In this document: in pieces, positions 7,728-15,573 of the stretch
Numbering within the stretch: the stretch's first letter is position 1
Layout: each line of letters opens with the position of its first letter
Source of the DNA: JAUIET01 sp045106985
GTDB taxonomy: Bacteria > Pseudomonadota > Gammaproteobacteria > Pseudomonadales > JAUIET01
DNA length: 64,000 bases
Direction: 5' to 3'
Assembly: GCA_045106985.1 (NCBI GenBank)
Contig: JBGCFQ010000052.1
Span: 1-64,000, forward strand
Made by a program: the position numbers and the translations under genes
The notes under the pieces: model-generated
What the model saw: only the letters and a program-made list of their open reading frames with translations
The model's database searches: none
What the model was told of the DNA's origin: nothing

Positions 7728-9386
7728 TCAACCACTTTTTAATTGAGCTTTAGAGCGTCGCGCGGTCGTTTTAGTCGATGCTTTGGCGCGCTTTTTCGTA
7801 CTCTTCTTCAAAGGTACTTTCTTGGACGCTTTCTTGGGCGCTTTCTTGGCCACTTGCTTGGGTTCGTCGCTGTCAGACTCAGCGGATTTGCTCACCTTGC
7901 TAGCCGTTGCCGTCGAGGTAGACGCGTCGTGCACTAGCCGTGCCGACCTCATCTCGAACTCTTTCATTATTTCATCGAGCGTCGAGCCGATGGCGGTCGT
8001 TGTACGAATGGTTGCAACCTTAGCCCAGGTTGCTCTCTCTCCTGCGCGGATGATCTCAGTTGTCTCTTCAGCGCTTAACTTTTTAAGAATTTTGCCGAGG
8101 CTGAGAATGCCAAACCCAGGGAATATATTAACGTCACCGCTGTAGCTTTGCTCAATCATAGCGTTGGCTGCAGTGAAAGCAGTTGCAGCATTAGATCCTA
8201 GCTGCAGGCGACGCTGCATAAAATCAAATGAACTGCGCACTATTTGTTTGGTCGCGGCGATAGAGGCATCGGTGATCAGTTCTGTCAAAAAGGGCTTCTT
8301 TTTCTTCTCGCTCCCGAGTACCGGCATAACCTGGCTGACAAGAAAATGATTAACTCCGTACATGCGCGCCAGACGCTTGGCCGGTAAGTCTTGCGAAAAA
8401 GAACCATCAATCCAGCGACGAGAAGGGAGATAAGCTTGCTTCTCTCCTTTCGCATTACGTGCCTCCAGTCGAACCGAGGGGAAAATGCCCGGTATTGCAC
8501 AACTTGCCAAAACAGCTGAACGAATGAGTACATTAGGAGAAGCGATGTGATTTAGCAGTCGAGACGTTTGCTTTGGCTCTGAAGGTGAAACCGAAATATT
8601 TATGCTACGACCGGTTTTCTGAAACGCTTCGGCAAAGGTCATATCTGGAATCATTCGCGCTAAGCTATCTTCCAGAGCACTTATATCAATACTCTGCGAT
8701 TTGCCAAACCTGAAATCCAGGTCATCATTGCCTGCTGTAAGCGCGGTGGACAACGCGTCCCCTGTGAACAATCGTAAAAATTGCTTGTCTGTTCTAGTGC
8801 CTACAATAGCCGAAACAAAGGATCCGGCGCTTGAACCAGAAATCACCACAGGCAACATATTGTGCTCTATCAGTACCTTAACAACACCAAGATGAAAGGA
8901 GCCCAATGTTCCGCCGCCGCTCAGCATCAAGGCTGAACGACCATAGCAATGGCTTGCGCGTTTAAAAAACTCTCTGCGTTCACCCAGCGGGATAGAGTCT
9001 GAGGCACTGGGGGCTAATCGTTGAAGAGATCGTTGTATCTCTTCAACGTAAGATTCAATTAGAAACTTGGTTCCACATTTCGCCTTTGCGTGCAACTTAG
9101 CGCTGCCCATGCCGCCCATATTGCCGTGTATACCTTCATTCAGGGCAAACATCAGCCCAAAATCGTCCTTATTGCGCGCAAGTTCTTGTAAGTTTGTGAG
9201 CCGCGCCTGTAAATTACGATGGTCATAGATTGTCGAAGAATTGTTGTGTCGCCAGTCCACTGCACCACTGAGTTGATCATGTTGCTTAGCTAACTCTAGC
9301 CATTCGTCATAATTCTCAGCTTCACTCATTGAACGCTCAAGAGTGCTTAACTGTTTATATGAGCCATTAAAAAGAGTATCTAACAC
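7728..9386 (-). CDS. DUF3336/patatin-like phospholipase with basic tail
   Basis: 552 residues. An N-terminal helical DUF3336-type region (1-145, with YDEWLELAKQHD and VDWRHNNSS) precedes a patatin domain: oxyanion motif SGGGTLGSFH (156-165), nucleophile elbow GSSAGS with Ser186, and the dyad Asp in WIDGSF. This is the architecture of triacylglycerol lipases and phospholipases of the RssA/Tgl group, which release fatty acids from membrane or storage lipids. The last 60 residues are unusual: a Lys/Ala/Ser-rich, histone-H1-like tail (repeats such as KKAPKKASKK) after a glutamate-rich linker. No signal peptide, so cytoplasmic. The start is GTG with AGGGGA seven bases upstream. Confidence 0.88.
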   Translation of the reverse strand: MLDTLFNGSYKQLSTLERSMSEAENYDEWLELAKQHDQLSGAVDWRHNNSSTIYDHRNLQARLTNLQELARNKDDFGLMFALNEGIHGNMGGMGSAKLHAKAKCGTKFLIESYVEEIQRSLQRLAPSASDSIPLGERREFFKRASHCYGRSALMLSGGGTLGSFHLGVVKVLIEHNMLPVVISGSSAGSFVSAIVGTRTDKQFLRLFTGDALSTALTAGNDDLDFRFGKSQSIDISALEDSLARMIPDMTFAEAFQKTGRSINISVSPSEPKQTSRLLNHIASPNVLIRSAVLASCAIPGIFPSVRLEARNAKGEKQAYLPSRRWIDGSFSQDLPAKRLARMYGVNHFLVSQVMPVLGSEKKKKPFLTELITDASIAATKQIVRSSFDFMQRRLQLGSNAATAFTAANAMIEQSYSGDVNIFPGFGILSLGKILKKLSAEETTEIIRAGERATWAKVATIRTTTAIGSTLDEIMKEFEMRSARLVHDASTSTATASKVSKSAESDSDEPKQVAKKAPKKASKKVPLKKSTKKRAKASTKTTARRSKAQLKSG

Positions 9387-9781
9387 GAATTCGGTCCCCT
9401 AGTACTTTTACAAGCCCCTTTTCTAGATAAAAAAGTGGCTAAACCATAGTCACATTATAGCAAGATCTAGTGGCTATATAAGCAAATCGACAGGATTAAA
9501 CTCGACTGGTACGCACTCCGCGAATCCGCTGTCGCCAGCGGCGCTGACTCAATCCAATACAAGCGGTTTTACTGACCATTGTTCTTTAGGGCAGAAATCG
9601 TACCCCGTGTAGCGGCGTGCTTTCCCGTCCGTACAGACGCTTGACCAACGGTCTAAAGGCGCCCAAGATTACGCTAAAAGCTCAGACGTATATTCCTCTC
9701 TATACCTTCAAGCTCGCGAGTGAAGTACGGGCGCCTAAATTGGCGATGGGTAGCTTGAATTACAAGCATAATATTTTTGGT
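9387..9781. other. Non-coding intergenic stretch
   Basis: 395 bases between two minus-strand genes; nothing recognisable as RNA or protein. It contains a spaced inverted repeat, AGGCGCCC (9657-9664) against GGGCGCCT (9729-9736), and AT-rich sequence before the patatin GTG that could be its promoter. No terminator with a T-run is evident for rimK. Confidence 0.4.
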
Positions 9782-11002
9782 TCAACTTGAGTCAACCTCG
9801 ACATCGATCGCCTGACCCAATTCGTCAGAGACAAGCTCTTTAACTTTGGGCCTACGGCGTTTACGCGTTTTAACCGGTATCATGCCGCGCATTGATTCCA
9901 GCTTTCCAAAACACAATAATTTATCATCCGCCTCCAGTATTCTATCTGAGCGCGGATTAGGGATAATTTTATTGCCTCTATAGAGCGTTAGAACATTGAT
10001 ATCTTTTTCCGACGGCAAAGCTTCTGCGATCGTTTGACCGAGAAAGTGAGAGCCTTCAGGAACGTATAGCTCGCTCACCCCATAGCCTTTGCTAACAGTA
10101 AGACGCTGGCGTATATCCAACTCCGGAAAATCTACTTGAGCAGATATATAATCAATAACTGCACCCGCTACATCCAAACCGGTACAGCTTTCAATCCCCT
10201 CAAGGCCCGGCGATGAATTGACCTCCATTATTTGTGGCCCGTTAGCACCTTCAAGCATGTCTACACCGGCAACTTGTAAGCCTAATATTTGCGCGGAGCG
10301 CACGGCAGTTTCTATGTATTCATCGTTAAGCTCTACCGCTTCGGCAATACCGCCACGATGAACATTACTGCGAAACTCCTGACCTTGGGCCACGCGCCGC
10401 ATCGCTGCAACAACGCGGTCACCAACCACAAAGGCCCGAATATCTCGCCCTTTACTTTCTGCTACAAATTTCTGAACCAAGACATTTTGCTTCTGACTTT
10501 GAAGTAGTTCAATAATCGACTCTGCGGCCTTCATTGATTCAGCCAACAATACACCAATGCCCTGCGTACCTTCGATGAGTTTAATCACTACTGGTGCACC
10601 GCCAACTCGCTCTATCGCAGGAATGACATCCTTCTTATCGCGAACAAATGTGGTTCGAGGAATACCAATATGGTGTCGGCTCAATATCTGCAAGCTACGA
10701 AGCTTATCCCGCGAATTAATAATACCGTGCGCCGTGTTCGCACAGAACACATCCATCTGCTGAAACTGTCTGACTACGGCGGTACCATAGTATGTTATCG
10801 ACGCACCTATCCTAGGTAACACGGCATCGTAGTCAGAGAGCGGTTTCTGGCGAAAATAAAGATCAGGAATGCCCTGCTGCAAATCAATAGCGAACTTTAA
10901 GGTATCAAGCACTTTAACCTCGTGGTCACGCTGCAAGGCCGCTTCTTTTAATCGCCGAGTGCTGTAAGATTTCGGCCCGCATGAGAGTATTGCAAGCTTC
11001 AT
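9782..11002 (-). CDS. rimK: RimK-type glutamate ligase fused to an RCK_C domain
   Basis: 406 residues, about 100 longer than typical RimK. Residues 1-295 are an ATP-grasp ligase: N-terminal KLAILSCGPKSYSTRRL, substrate region NSRDKLRSLQIL, ATP site VVIKLIEGTQGIGV, and metal-binding IMEVNSSPGLEGIE. RimK adds glutamates to the C-terminus of ribosomal protein S6. Residues about 300-375 form a second module (KGYGVSELYVPEGSHFLGQTI, NVLTLYRGNKIIPNP, LEADDKLLCFGK) matching the TrkA-C/RCK_C ligand-binding domain of K+ transport regulators, where some bind cyclic di-AMP or other small ligands. A basic TRKRRRPK and acidic tail follow. The protease partner is divergent at 11098, as in the rimBK arrangement. 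Inferred: ligand-controlled modification activity. Confidence 0.85.
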   Translation of the reverse strand: MKLAILSCGPKSYSTRRLKEAALQRDHEVKVLDTLKFAIDLQQGIPDLYFRQKPLSDYDAVLPRIGASITYYGTAVVRQFQQMDVFCANTAHGIINSRDKLRSLQILSRHHIGIPRTTFVRDKKDVIPAIERVGGAPVVIKLIEGTQGIGVLLAESMKAAESIIELLQSQKQNVLVQKFVAESKGRDIRAFVVGDRVVAAMRRVAQGQEFRSNVHRGGIAEAVELNDEYIETAVRSAQILGLQVAGVDMLEGANGPQIMEVNSSPGLEGIESCTGLDVAGAVIDYISAQVDFPELDIRQRLTVSKGYGVSELYVPEGSHFLGQTIAEALPSEKDINVLTLYRGNKIIPNPRSDRILEADDKLLCFGKLESMRGMIPVKTRKRRRPKVKELVSDELGQAIDVEVDSS

Positions 11003-11097
11003 AGTCGATTCCTATTTATTAAGACTAATTAAGGACCCATCTTTTTAAGAGAGTCAGTATACTCGTCGCGGAGTTATTGTACTGAGAATTTTTCTGA

Positions 11098-11562
11098 ATG
11101 AATGATCTTTTGACTGTGGGTTGGCGCGAGTGGGTAGCGCTACCTGATCTTGGTGTAGCCCGCATTAAAACCAAAGTAGATACCGGCGCACGTACGTCTG
11201 CTCTGCATGCTTCGAAAATACGACCTTTCGAGGAGAACGGTGTGCAACGAATCGAGTTTCAAGTGCATCCTCGGCAGCGTAATATTGAAAAGACGGTGCT
11301 GTGCACTGCAGATGTTCTGGACAAAAGAACGGTAACTGACTCAGGCGGCCACAGCGAAGTCCGATGGGTTATTTCCACCCAGCTTTCGATAGGGGGGGAT
11401 TCTTGGCCTATAGAAATAACATTAACGTCGCGAGAAGATATGCGGTTCAGAATGTTACTGGGTCGCACAGCACTTTCTGACCGTGCTCTTGTTGATTCTT
11501 CCGCTTCATATTTGGTAGGCAAAAGGCGAAAAAAGAGTATTGAAAAGTCGCGGAGCAATTGA
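11098..11562 (+). CDS. rimB: Retropepsin-like (RimB-type) protease
   Basis: 154 residues. The active-site motif VDTGARTSALHA (residues 27-38) and the later MLLGRTALSD are the signatures of the bacterial retropepsin-like aspartic peptidase family formerly called ATP-dependent zinc protease. In pseudomonads RimB trims or regulates the glutamate tails made by RimK. No signal peptide here, so cytoplasmic. The basic C-terminus (KRRKKSIEK) could touch ribosomes. It is divergent from rimK with a 95-bp shared promoter region, which supports a common role. The gene symbol rests on family plus context and not on a specific RimB signature. Confidence 0.8.
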   Translation: MNDLLTVGWREWVALPDLGVARIKTKVDTGARTSALHASKIRPFEENGVQRIEFQVHPRQRNIEKTVLCTADVLDKRTVTDSGGHSEVRWVISTQLSIGGDSWPIEITLTSREDMRFRMLLGRTALSDRALVDSSASYLVGKRRKKSIEKSRSN

Positions 11563-11773
11563 ACCAATACGACTTAAGTGAGGCAATTGTAGGTATGAGG
11601 GCGAGTATGCCCTGCCCTAAACGGGAGGCACAGCTGTACTTTTAGACTGCTTAATAGGCGAAAACGCTAGATTACTATGATGCTTGGTGGTGGGATTTTT
11701 GTTGCACAATGGGTCCAAAGAAAATGGGCATCAACCATGTTAAGGCTAACGATACCGCTAACACCAAAAATCC

Positions 11774-12067
11774 CTAGCCAAGATTCACTTGGTCGTTCAG
11801 CAAATGGTTGTTGCAGAGCCTGTCCGGAGCAATCAGATACAAGCAACCTAGTCGAAATAACATAGTGAGAAATTCTATCTTTACCACACTGCGAGTAATG
11901 AAATGAAGGCGAGCCCAACTCCATGCCAGGCGCACTCCAACTAATAGCACTAAAGATAGGTATTTTGCGGCGCCTACCCAAGGATCGTATTCCCTGCACA
12001 AAAGCTTGTATGCTCCTGGCTGCTCAAACGCCAGTTTCAAAGCGTCCAGGGCGAGGTGAAATTCCAT
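11774..12067 (-). CDS. Small hydrophobic protein, possibly frameshifted at its 3' end
   Basis: 97 residues from ATG 12067, preceded by AAAAGGTAAC (good ribosome site). Two hydrophobic segments (YLSLVLLVGVRLAW and a second Leu-rich one near residue 68) suggest membrane insertion. Not recognised. In the next frame, reading continues past the stop for about 36 codons with a plausible third hydrophobic stretch (WLGIFGVSGIVSLNM), so a frameshift near 11810 may have truncated a longer protein ending at 11667. Divergent from the truncated haemoglobin gene with a 53-bp gap. Confidence 0.4.
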   Translation of the reverse strand: MEFHLALDALKLAFEQPGAYKLLCREYDPWVGAAKYLSLVLLVGVRLAWSWARLHFITRSVVKIEFLTMLFRLGCLYLIAPDRLCNNHLLNDQVNLG

Positions 12068-12120
12068 GTTACCTTTTATCGCGAAGAGTAGAAAAATGAA
12101 CCTTAGGCGACACAACTAAT

Positions 12121-12537
12121 ATGGCTACATACGGTCAAGGTGACTCCAGCTCTCAAGCCGCAGGAAGGGAAGCTGGGATTCGAAAATTGGTTGACGACTT
12201 CTATAACATCATGTCGAATGATGTTCGTTATCAAACAATCTATGCATGGCATCCTGAAAACACAGAACAAAGCCGGGACAAGCTAGCGCGATTTCTCTGC
12301 GGTTGGATGGGCGGACCGAGACTCTATCAAGAACGCTACGGGCCTATCAGCATTCCGGGAGTTCACGCACATTTGCGAGTAACAGAAGTGGAGCGCGACT
12401 TATGGTTGCAATGCATGAACGATGCTTTAAGCAAGCAACAGTACTCAGATGAATTCAAAGACTACTTAATCACTCAGCTAGCAATACCGGCTGAGCGAAT
12501 TAGGCAAACGTGCAAGGGCGTTAAGCCAACAGCTTAA
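12121..12537 (+). CDS. Truncated haemoglobin, probably group II
   Basis: 138 residues, the length of a 2-on-2 globin. Features seen: IRKLVDDFYNIMS helix, a ...KLARFLCGWMGGPRLYQERYG segment typical of group II, proximal histidine in PGVHAHLRV (the first or second His), and the G-helix Trp in RDLWLQCMNDAL that marks this group. Known role of the family: O2 or NO/peroxide chemistry with b-type haem in the cytoplasm. It stands alone; the hydrophobic gene upstream is divergent. Regulation cannot be read. Confidence 0.9.
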   Translation: MATYGQGDSSSQAAGREAGIRKLVDDFYNIMSNDVRYQTIYAWHPENTEQSRDKLARFLCGWMGGPRLYQERYGPISIPGVHAHLRVTEVERDLWLQCMNDALSKQQYSDEFKDYLITQLAIPAERIRQTCKGVKPTA

Positions 12538-12674
12538 TCGCCAGGTACATTAGTACCCGAAGCAAGTAGTCCGTTTGCCTGGTAAGTCGCAAGAGAAGTC
12601 ATGATTCGGAAAACCTCGATTCTAGCCGGGCTCCTAATCGAATGCCATTATTGCGGGGCCTAAACTACAGGCGC

Positions 12675-13133
12675 TTAAGCTACTGCAAGCGCTAGCCCTG
12701 CAAATACAAATCCTAGCACCGCAACAATAGTTCGCATTTGGTGCATTGTCGCCCACGTGCTGAGAGTCTCCCCCGTCTGCTCTAACGACGTCTCTTGCGA
12801 ATGGCCGTTTGCGAACTCGATGTTCGCTTGGCGAAAGAACCCAAAATAGAAGGCCAGCAAGCCGGTCGCGCAGGTGGCACTGACGGTCCACAGCCATACG
12901 GCGGGCCCGCCTACCGCCCACTGCGATGCACAGACAAGCAACGGCAGCGACGTACCCGCCACAGTGAGCGGTGCATAGAAGCGAAAGAGCAGAGGCGATA
13001 AGGTGGAGTGCAGTCGCCGAAATTGCTCCGGGTCCATAGTCTTCCAATAAGGCACAAGTACGCAGGCCTCAGTTACCAGGGCTCCTGCCAGTAAGCCGCT
13101 TGCGGTTGAAGCTAGCAATGCAAAATAGATCAC
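12675..13133 (-). CDS. Four-helix membrane protein, DUF1772-like
   Basis: 152 residues with four hydrophobic helices (about 1-25, 50-72, 78-98, 130-150). The pattern of LLAGALVTEACVLVPYWKTMDPEQF and SPLLFRFYAPLTVAG resembles DUF1772/anthrone-oxygenase-like proteins, but the Asn-Pro-Leu-Asn motif of that family is not visible, so I call it similar only. Its start overlaps the TetR stop by four bases (ATGA), so it is co-transcribed with the regulator and probably belongs to its regulon. No catalytic residues can be named. Confidence 0.65.
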   Translation of the reverse strand: MIYFALLASTASGLLAGALVTEACVLVPYWKTMDPEQFRRLHSTLSPLLFRFYAPLTVAGTSLPLLVCASQWAVGGPAVWLWTVSATCATGLLAFYFGFFRQANIEFANGHSQETSLEQTGETLSTWATMHQMRTIVAVLGFVFAGLALAVA

Positions 13134-13726
13134 CGCTGCTTTCCAGAAGCAGACACGGAGCTCAGAAACAATCGAACCAGCGTGGCCAATCGTTGTTTAT
13201 ACGTTCTCTCATCGACGTCTCCAGATGACAAGCCGTTTAAAGACAAGATGAGAAATTCCGCAGCTTGCTCGTTGTTTAACTGAATAGCGTTAAGGTCTAT
13301 GAGACCATCACGCCTCGCTTTCTTTAGATGCTTAACAAGAAGCGCCTGAAAGCGTGATCGCGCATCCTCTGAGATATCACTTGCCATGGCGCTGCTGGCA
13401 CTGATCAGTTCCGCGCCATGCAGTGAACCGAATAAAACTCTCATAAAGGGTTCACTCCACGCCCAAAACCCATCCATCAAACGGTTATGTATATCGGCGT
13501 TGCTAGTAAGCGCCACCTCAACATTAGCAAGAGTGCTGTCGTGCAATCCTTGCGACACCGCACGCAGAATTGCCTCTTTGTTTTTGAAGTAGGAATAAAG
13601 CGTCGGTCGAGAAAGCCCGGCTTCGCCAGCAATGTCATTAAGCGATGTTCGCTTGTAACCGTAGCTCGCGAAGCGCGTTAACGCTGCTCGCAATATAGCG
13701 TCCCGAGTAGTATCGCTATCAAACAT
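13130..13726 (-). CDS. TetR/AcrR-family transcriptional regulator
   Basis: 198 residues from the ATG at 13726. The N-terminal helix-turn-helix is classic: RDAILRAALTRFASYGYKRTSLNDIAGEAGLSRPTLYSYFKNKEAILRAV, where GLSRPTLYSYF is the recognition helix. The C-terminal 140 residues form the variable ligand domain. A longer start at 13795 would run through the operator, so I prefer 13726. Upstream lies a 24-bp inverted repeat (13765-13788) repeated before the DUF2147 gene. Inferred: autorepression plus control of the neighbouring phytanoyl-CoA dioxygenase/DUF2147 genes and the co-transcribed membrane protein. Ligand unknown; adjacent genes hint at a lipid-like inducer. Confidence 0.92.
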   Translation of the reverse strand: MFDSDTTRDAILRAALTRFASYGYKRTSLNDIAGEAGLSRPTLYSYFKNKEAILRAVSQGLHDSTLANVEVALTSNADIHNRLMDGFWAWSEPFMRVLFGSLHGAELISASSAMASDISEDARSRFQALLVKHLKKARRDGLIDLNAIQLNNEQAAEFLILSLNGLSSGDVDERTYKQRLATLVRLFLSSVSASGKQR

Positions 13727-13764
13727 ATGAAATAGTTGTCTTATACAATGTAACTTTACATATA

Positions 13765-13788
13765 TTACATTATGTGATGTTAATGTAA
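13765..13788. promoter_or_regulatory. TetR operator candidate, copy 1
   Basis: 24 bp with arms TTACATTA and TAATGTAA (perfect 8-bp inverted repeat, 8-bp spacer), 38 bp before the tetR ATG. A second 14-bp palindrome ATGTAA-CT-TTACAT lies just beside it (13748-13761). The same TTACAT-N12-ATGTAA layout recurs at 15044-15067. Confidence 0.7.
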
Positions 13789-14022
13789 AGACCATTTAAA
13801 ACAATGATGGTATTCATGTGCTAGGGATAAACCTATAACTGAACTGGCGGCGCGTCTTCAGTCGCACCGCTAACCCTCATCCTCACACTCGGTCTTGCGC
13901 TGCAAAAGCCTCGACTATGGCTAAAGAGGAAGCGGAAATTTTGCACTGGTGCGTAGTCTATAAATCAAACACAATAGACGATCAGCTTCTCCAGTTATTC
14001 GTCAACGAGGCACTAGGCAAAG

Positions 14023-15000
14023 ATGGCAAGCACACCATTTTCCCAATCCAACCTTGAAGCAAGAGACATTGCTAGCGACTGTACGGCGATGGAAAATAGA
14101 ATAGAGTTACTGCGCGACACGAATCACGCCGCCCCGTCTAGGCTGCTATTTCCAACAAAAGACCGTACTGAACTCGCCAGCCACTGCCGAATACCCGAGA
14201 TTCAACCGCATGAGTTAAACACTGAAGTGCTTCGCTCCGCTATAGCGCTTGACGGTGCGCTTATCGTTCGCAAGCTATTTTCCGAAAGCATGGCCAATAC
14301 AATGGTTACTGCAATCGATAAAGTACTGGATGCCACTGAGTCCCCAGGCGGCACAAAGAACAATGCGGCCGAACGAAACACCTATTACAATCCGCCCGAC
14401 ATTCTTAAGTCTGTAATGCCTGGAAAAGAACTGGGTAATTCTCGCGGATTTCATCGAAATAGTGGTTCAGCGATGTGCGTTGAATCCCCCACGATTGCAG
14501 AATCCTTGCTGCAGCTATATGAACAACAGGGCCTTAAAAATATGATTGCCGAGTACCTGGGTGAACCGCCCTGCGTCTCTGTCAAAAAATGGGTTCTGCG
14601 GCGCTCTAAACTGCCCGTTAATGAAGCTGGCTGGCATCAGGACGGTTCCTTCATGGGCACTGATATCAATAGCATTAATATGTGGATTCCTCTGAGCCGG
14701 TGCGGCGGAGATACCGGCGCGCCAGGAATGGATGTGATCCCCAAGCGATTGCACAAAATCATGTCTGCTGAGGGGTCTCATTTTGACTGGTCGGTAAGTA
14801 CAACTCACGTCGCTAATTTCTTTAAGGATGCACCTGCTGTTAGCCCGGTGTTCGAACCAGGAGATGCTTTTTTCTTCGACCATCTGTATTTACATAGAAC
14901 CCAGTATAGACAGGACTACACGCGTCTACGCTACGCTATAGAAACCTGGTTCTTTGGAAGCTCGAGCTGCCCAAGAAACCAGGTACCTCTGGCCTGGTAG
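14023..15000 (+). CDS. Phytanoyl-CoA dioxygenase family protein
   Basis: 325 residues. The Fe(II) facial triad is visible: GWHQDGSF supplies His and Asp (about 205-207) and FFDHLYLHRTQYRQD supplies the distal His near residue 290, with following Arg (RLRYAIETW) for 2-oxoglutarate. An N-terminal 60-residue segment without resemblance precedes the core, and the usual GALIVRKLFS entry strand is at about 80. Known chemistry: 2-oxoglutarate-dependent hydroxylation of lipids or small molecules. Transcribed away from the TetR gene and toward the DUF2147 gene; the substrate is unknown. The start ATG at 14023 has no strong ribosome site, so a later start is possible. Confidence 0.85.
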   Translation: MASTPFSQSNLEARDIASDCTAMENRIELLRDTNHAAPSRLLFPTKDRTELASHCRIPEIQPHELNTEVLRSAIALDGALIVRKLFSESMANTMVTAIDKVLDATESPGGTKNNAAERNTYYNPPDILKSVMPGKELGNSRGFHRNSGSAMCVESPTIAESLLQLYEQQGLKNMIAEYLGEPPCVSVKKWVLRRSKLPVNEAGWHQDGSFMGTDINSINMWIPLSRCGGDTGAPGMDVIPKRLHKIMSAEGSHFDWSVSTTHVANFFKDAPAVSPVFEPGDAFFFDHLYLHRTQYRQDYTRLRYAIETWFFGSSSCPRNQVPLAW

Positions 15001-15043
15001 TACTTGAGCTTAGGCCAGCCTACGATCAACCGTCTTACACACT

Positions 15044-15067
15044 TTACATTTTATGGCTTTAATGTAA
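15044..15067. promoter_or_regulatory. TetR operator candidate, copy 2
   Basis: 24 bp with TTACATT and AATGTAA arms, extended to CTTTACATT/AATGTAAAG (9-bp perfect arms, 10-bp spacer) at 15042-15069. It lies 37 bp before the DUF2147 ATG. Same spacing and half-sites as copy 1 at 13765-13788. Confidence 0.7.
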
Positions 15068-15104
15068 AGTAAGTGAAACCCCCATCATGTATCAGGACAG
15101 ATTT

Positions 15105-15539
15105 ATGCGCGCTCAGATTCCACTGTTTTACGCCTTTATTTCTCTTTTTGTGTTCGCCGGCACTTCCTATGCCGATCAGAGTCAGATCATTGGCGTCTAC
15201 TGGTTTCCCGACAAGGAAGGCCAAGTCGAGATCTTCGAGAAAGATGGAGAATTCTCTGGAAAAGTTGTCGCCTACGATATACCAGATCAGTTAGATGAAA
15301 AAAATCCAGACCCAAAGCTTCGCGATCAATTGTTTCTTGGCTCGCTAATGCTTGAAGGATTCACCTACAAACCAAAGTCGAAGCGCTGGGAAGGCGGCAC
15401 GATTTACGATGCGCGAGAAGGTAAAGTCTACAAATGTCGCTTATGGTTTGATGACAAGGATAACGCCGTACTGAAAGCGCGCGGTTACATCGGCACACCC
15501 ATGCTCGGCCGAACCGAAAAGTTTGAACGAGTTAAGTAA
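15105..15539 (+). CDS. Exported DUF2147 protein
   Basis: 144 residues. A signal peptide MRAQIPLFYAFISLFVFAGTSYA precedes a compact beta-rich domain: IIGVYWFPDKEGQVEIFEKDGEFSGKVV near the start, then GGTIYDAREGKVYKCRLWF and a terminal KARGYIGTPMLGRTEKFERV. This matches DUF2147 (fatty-acid-binding-like beta-barrel fold, periplasmic). I chose ATG 15105, seven bases after AGGA, over ATG 15087, which gives an unusually long signal. The probable operator directly upstream puts it under the TetR regulator. Function of the family is not established; lipid carriage would suit the dioxygenase neighbour but is a guess. Confidence 0.88.
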   Translation: MRAQIPLFYAFISLFVFAGTSYADQSQIIGVYWFPDKEGQVEIFEKDGEFSGKVVAYDIPDQLDEKNPDPKLRDQLFLGSLMLEGFTYKPKSKRWEGGTIYDAREGKVYKCRLWFDDKDNAVLKARGYIGTPMLGRTEKFERVK

Positions 15540-15573
15540 AGTCTTCGGCGACCTGAGACTTACTCGCTATTGG

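Noticed and set aside
9657..9736. AGGCGCCC/GGGCGCCT inverted repeat as a regulatory hairpin
   Set aside because: Arms are only 8 bp and 64 bp apart, with no terminator or promoter position to support them.
11667..11999. Minus-strand open frame of about 110 codons overlapping the small hydrophobic gene
   Set aside because: Its first half has no coherent composition and it lies in another frame over a better gene; only its end might matter as a frameshift continuation.
12634..13047. Minus-strand open frame inside the four-helix membrane gene
   Set aside because: Cys/Arg-rich shadow of the membrane-protein frame, with no start signal.
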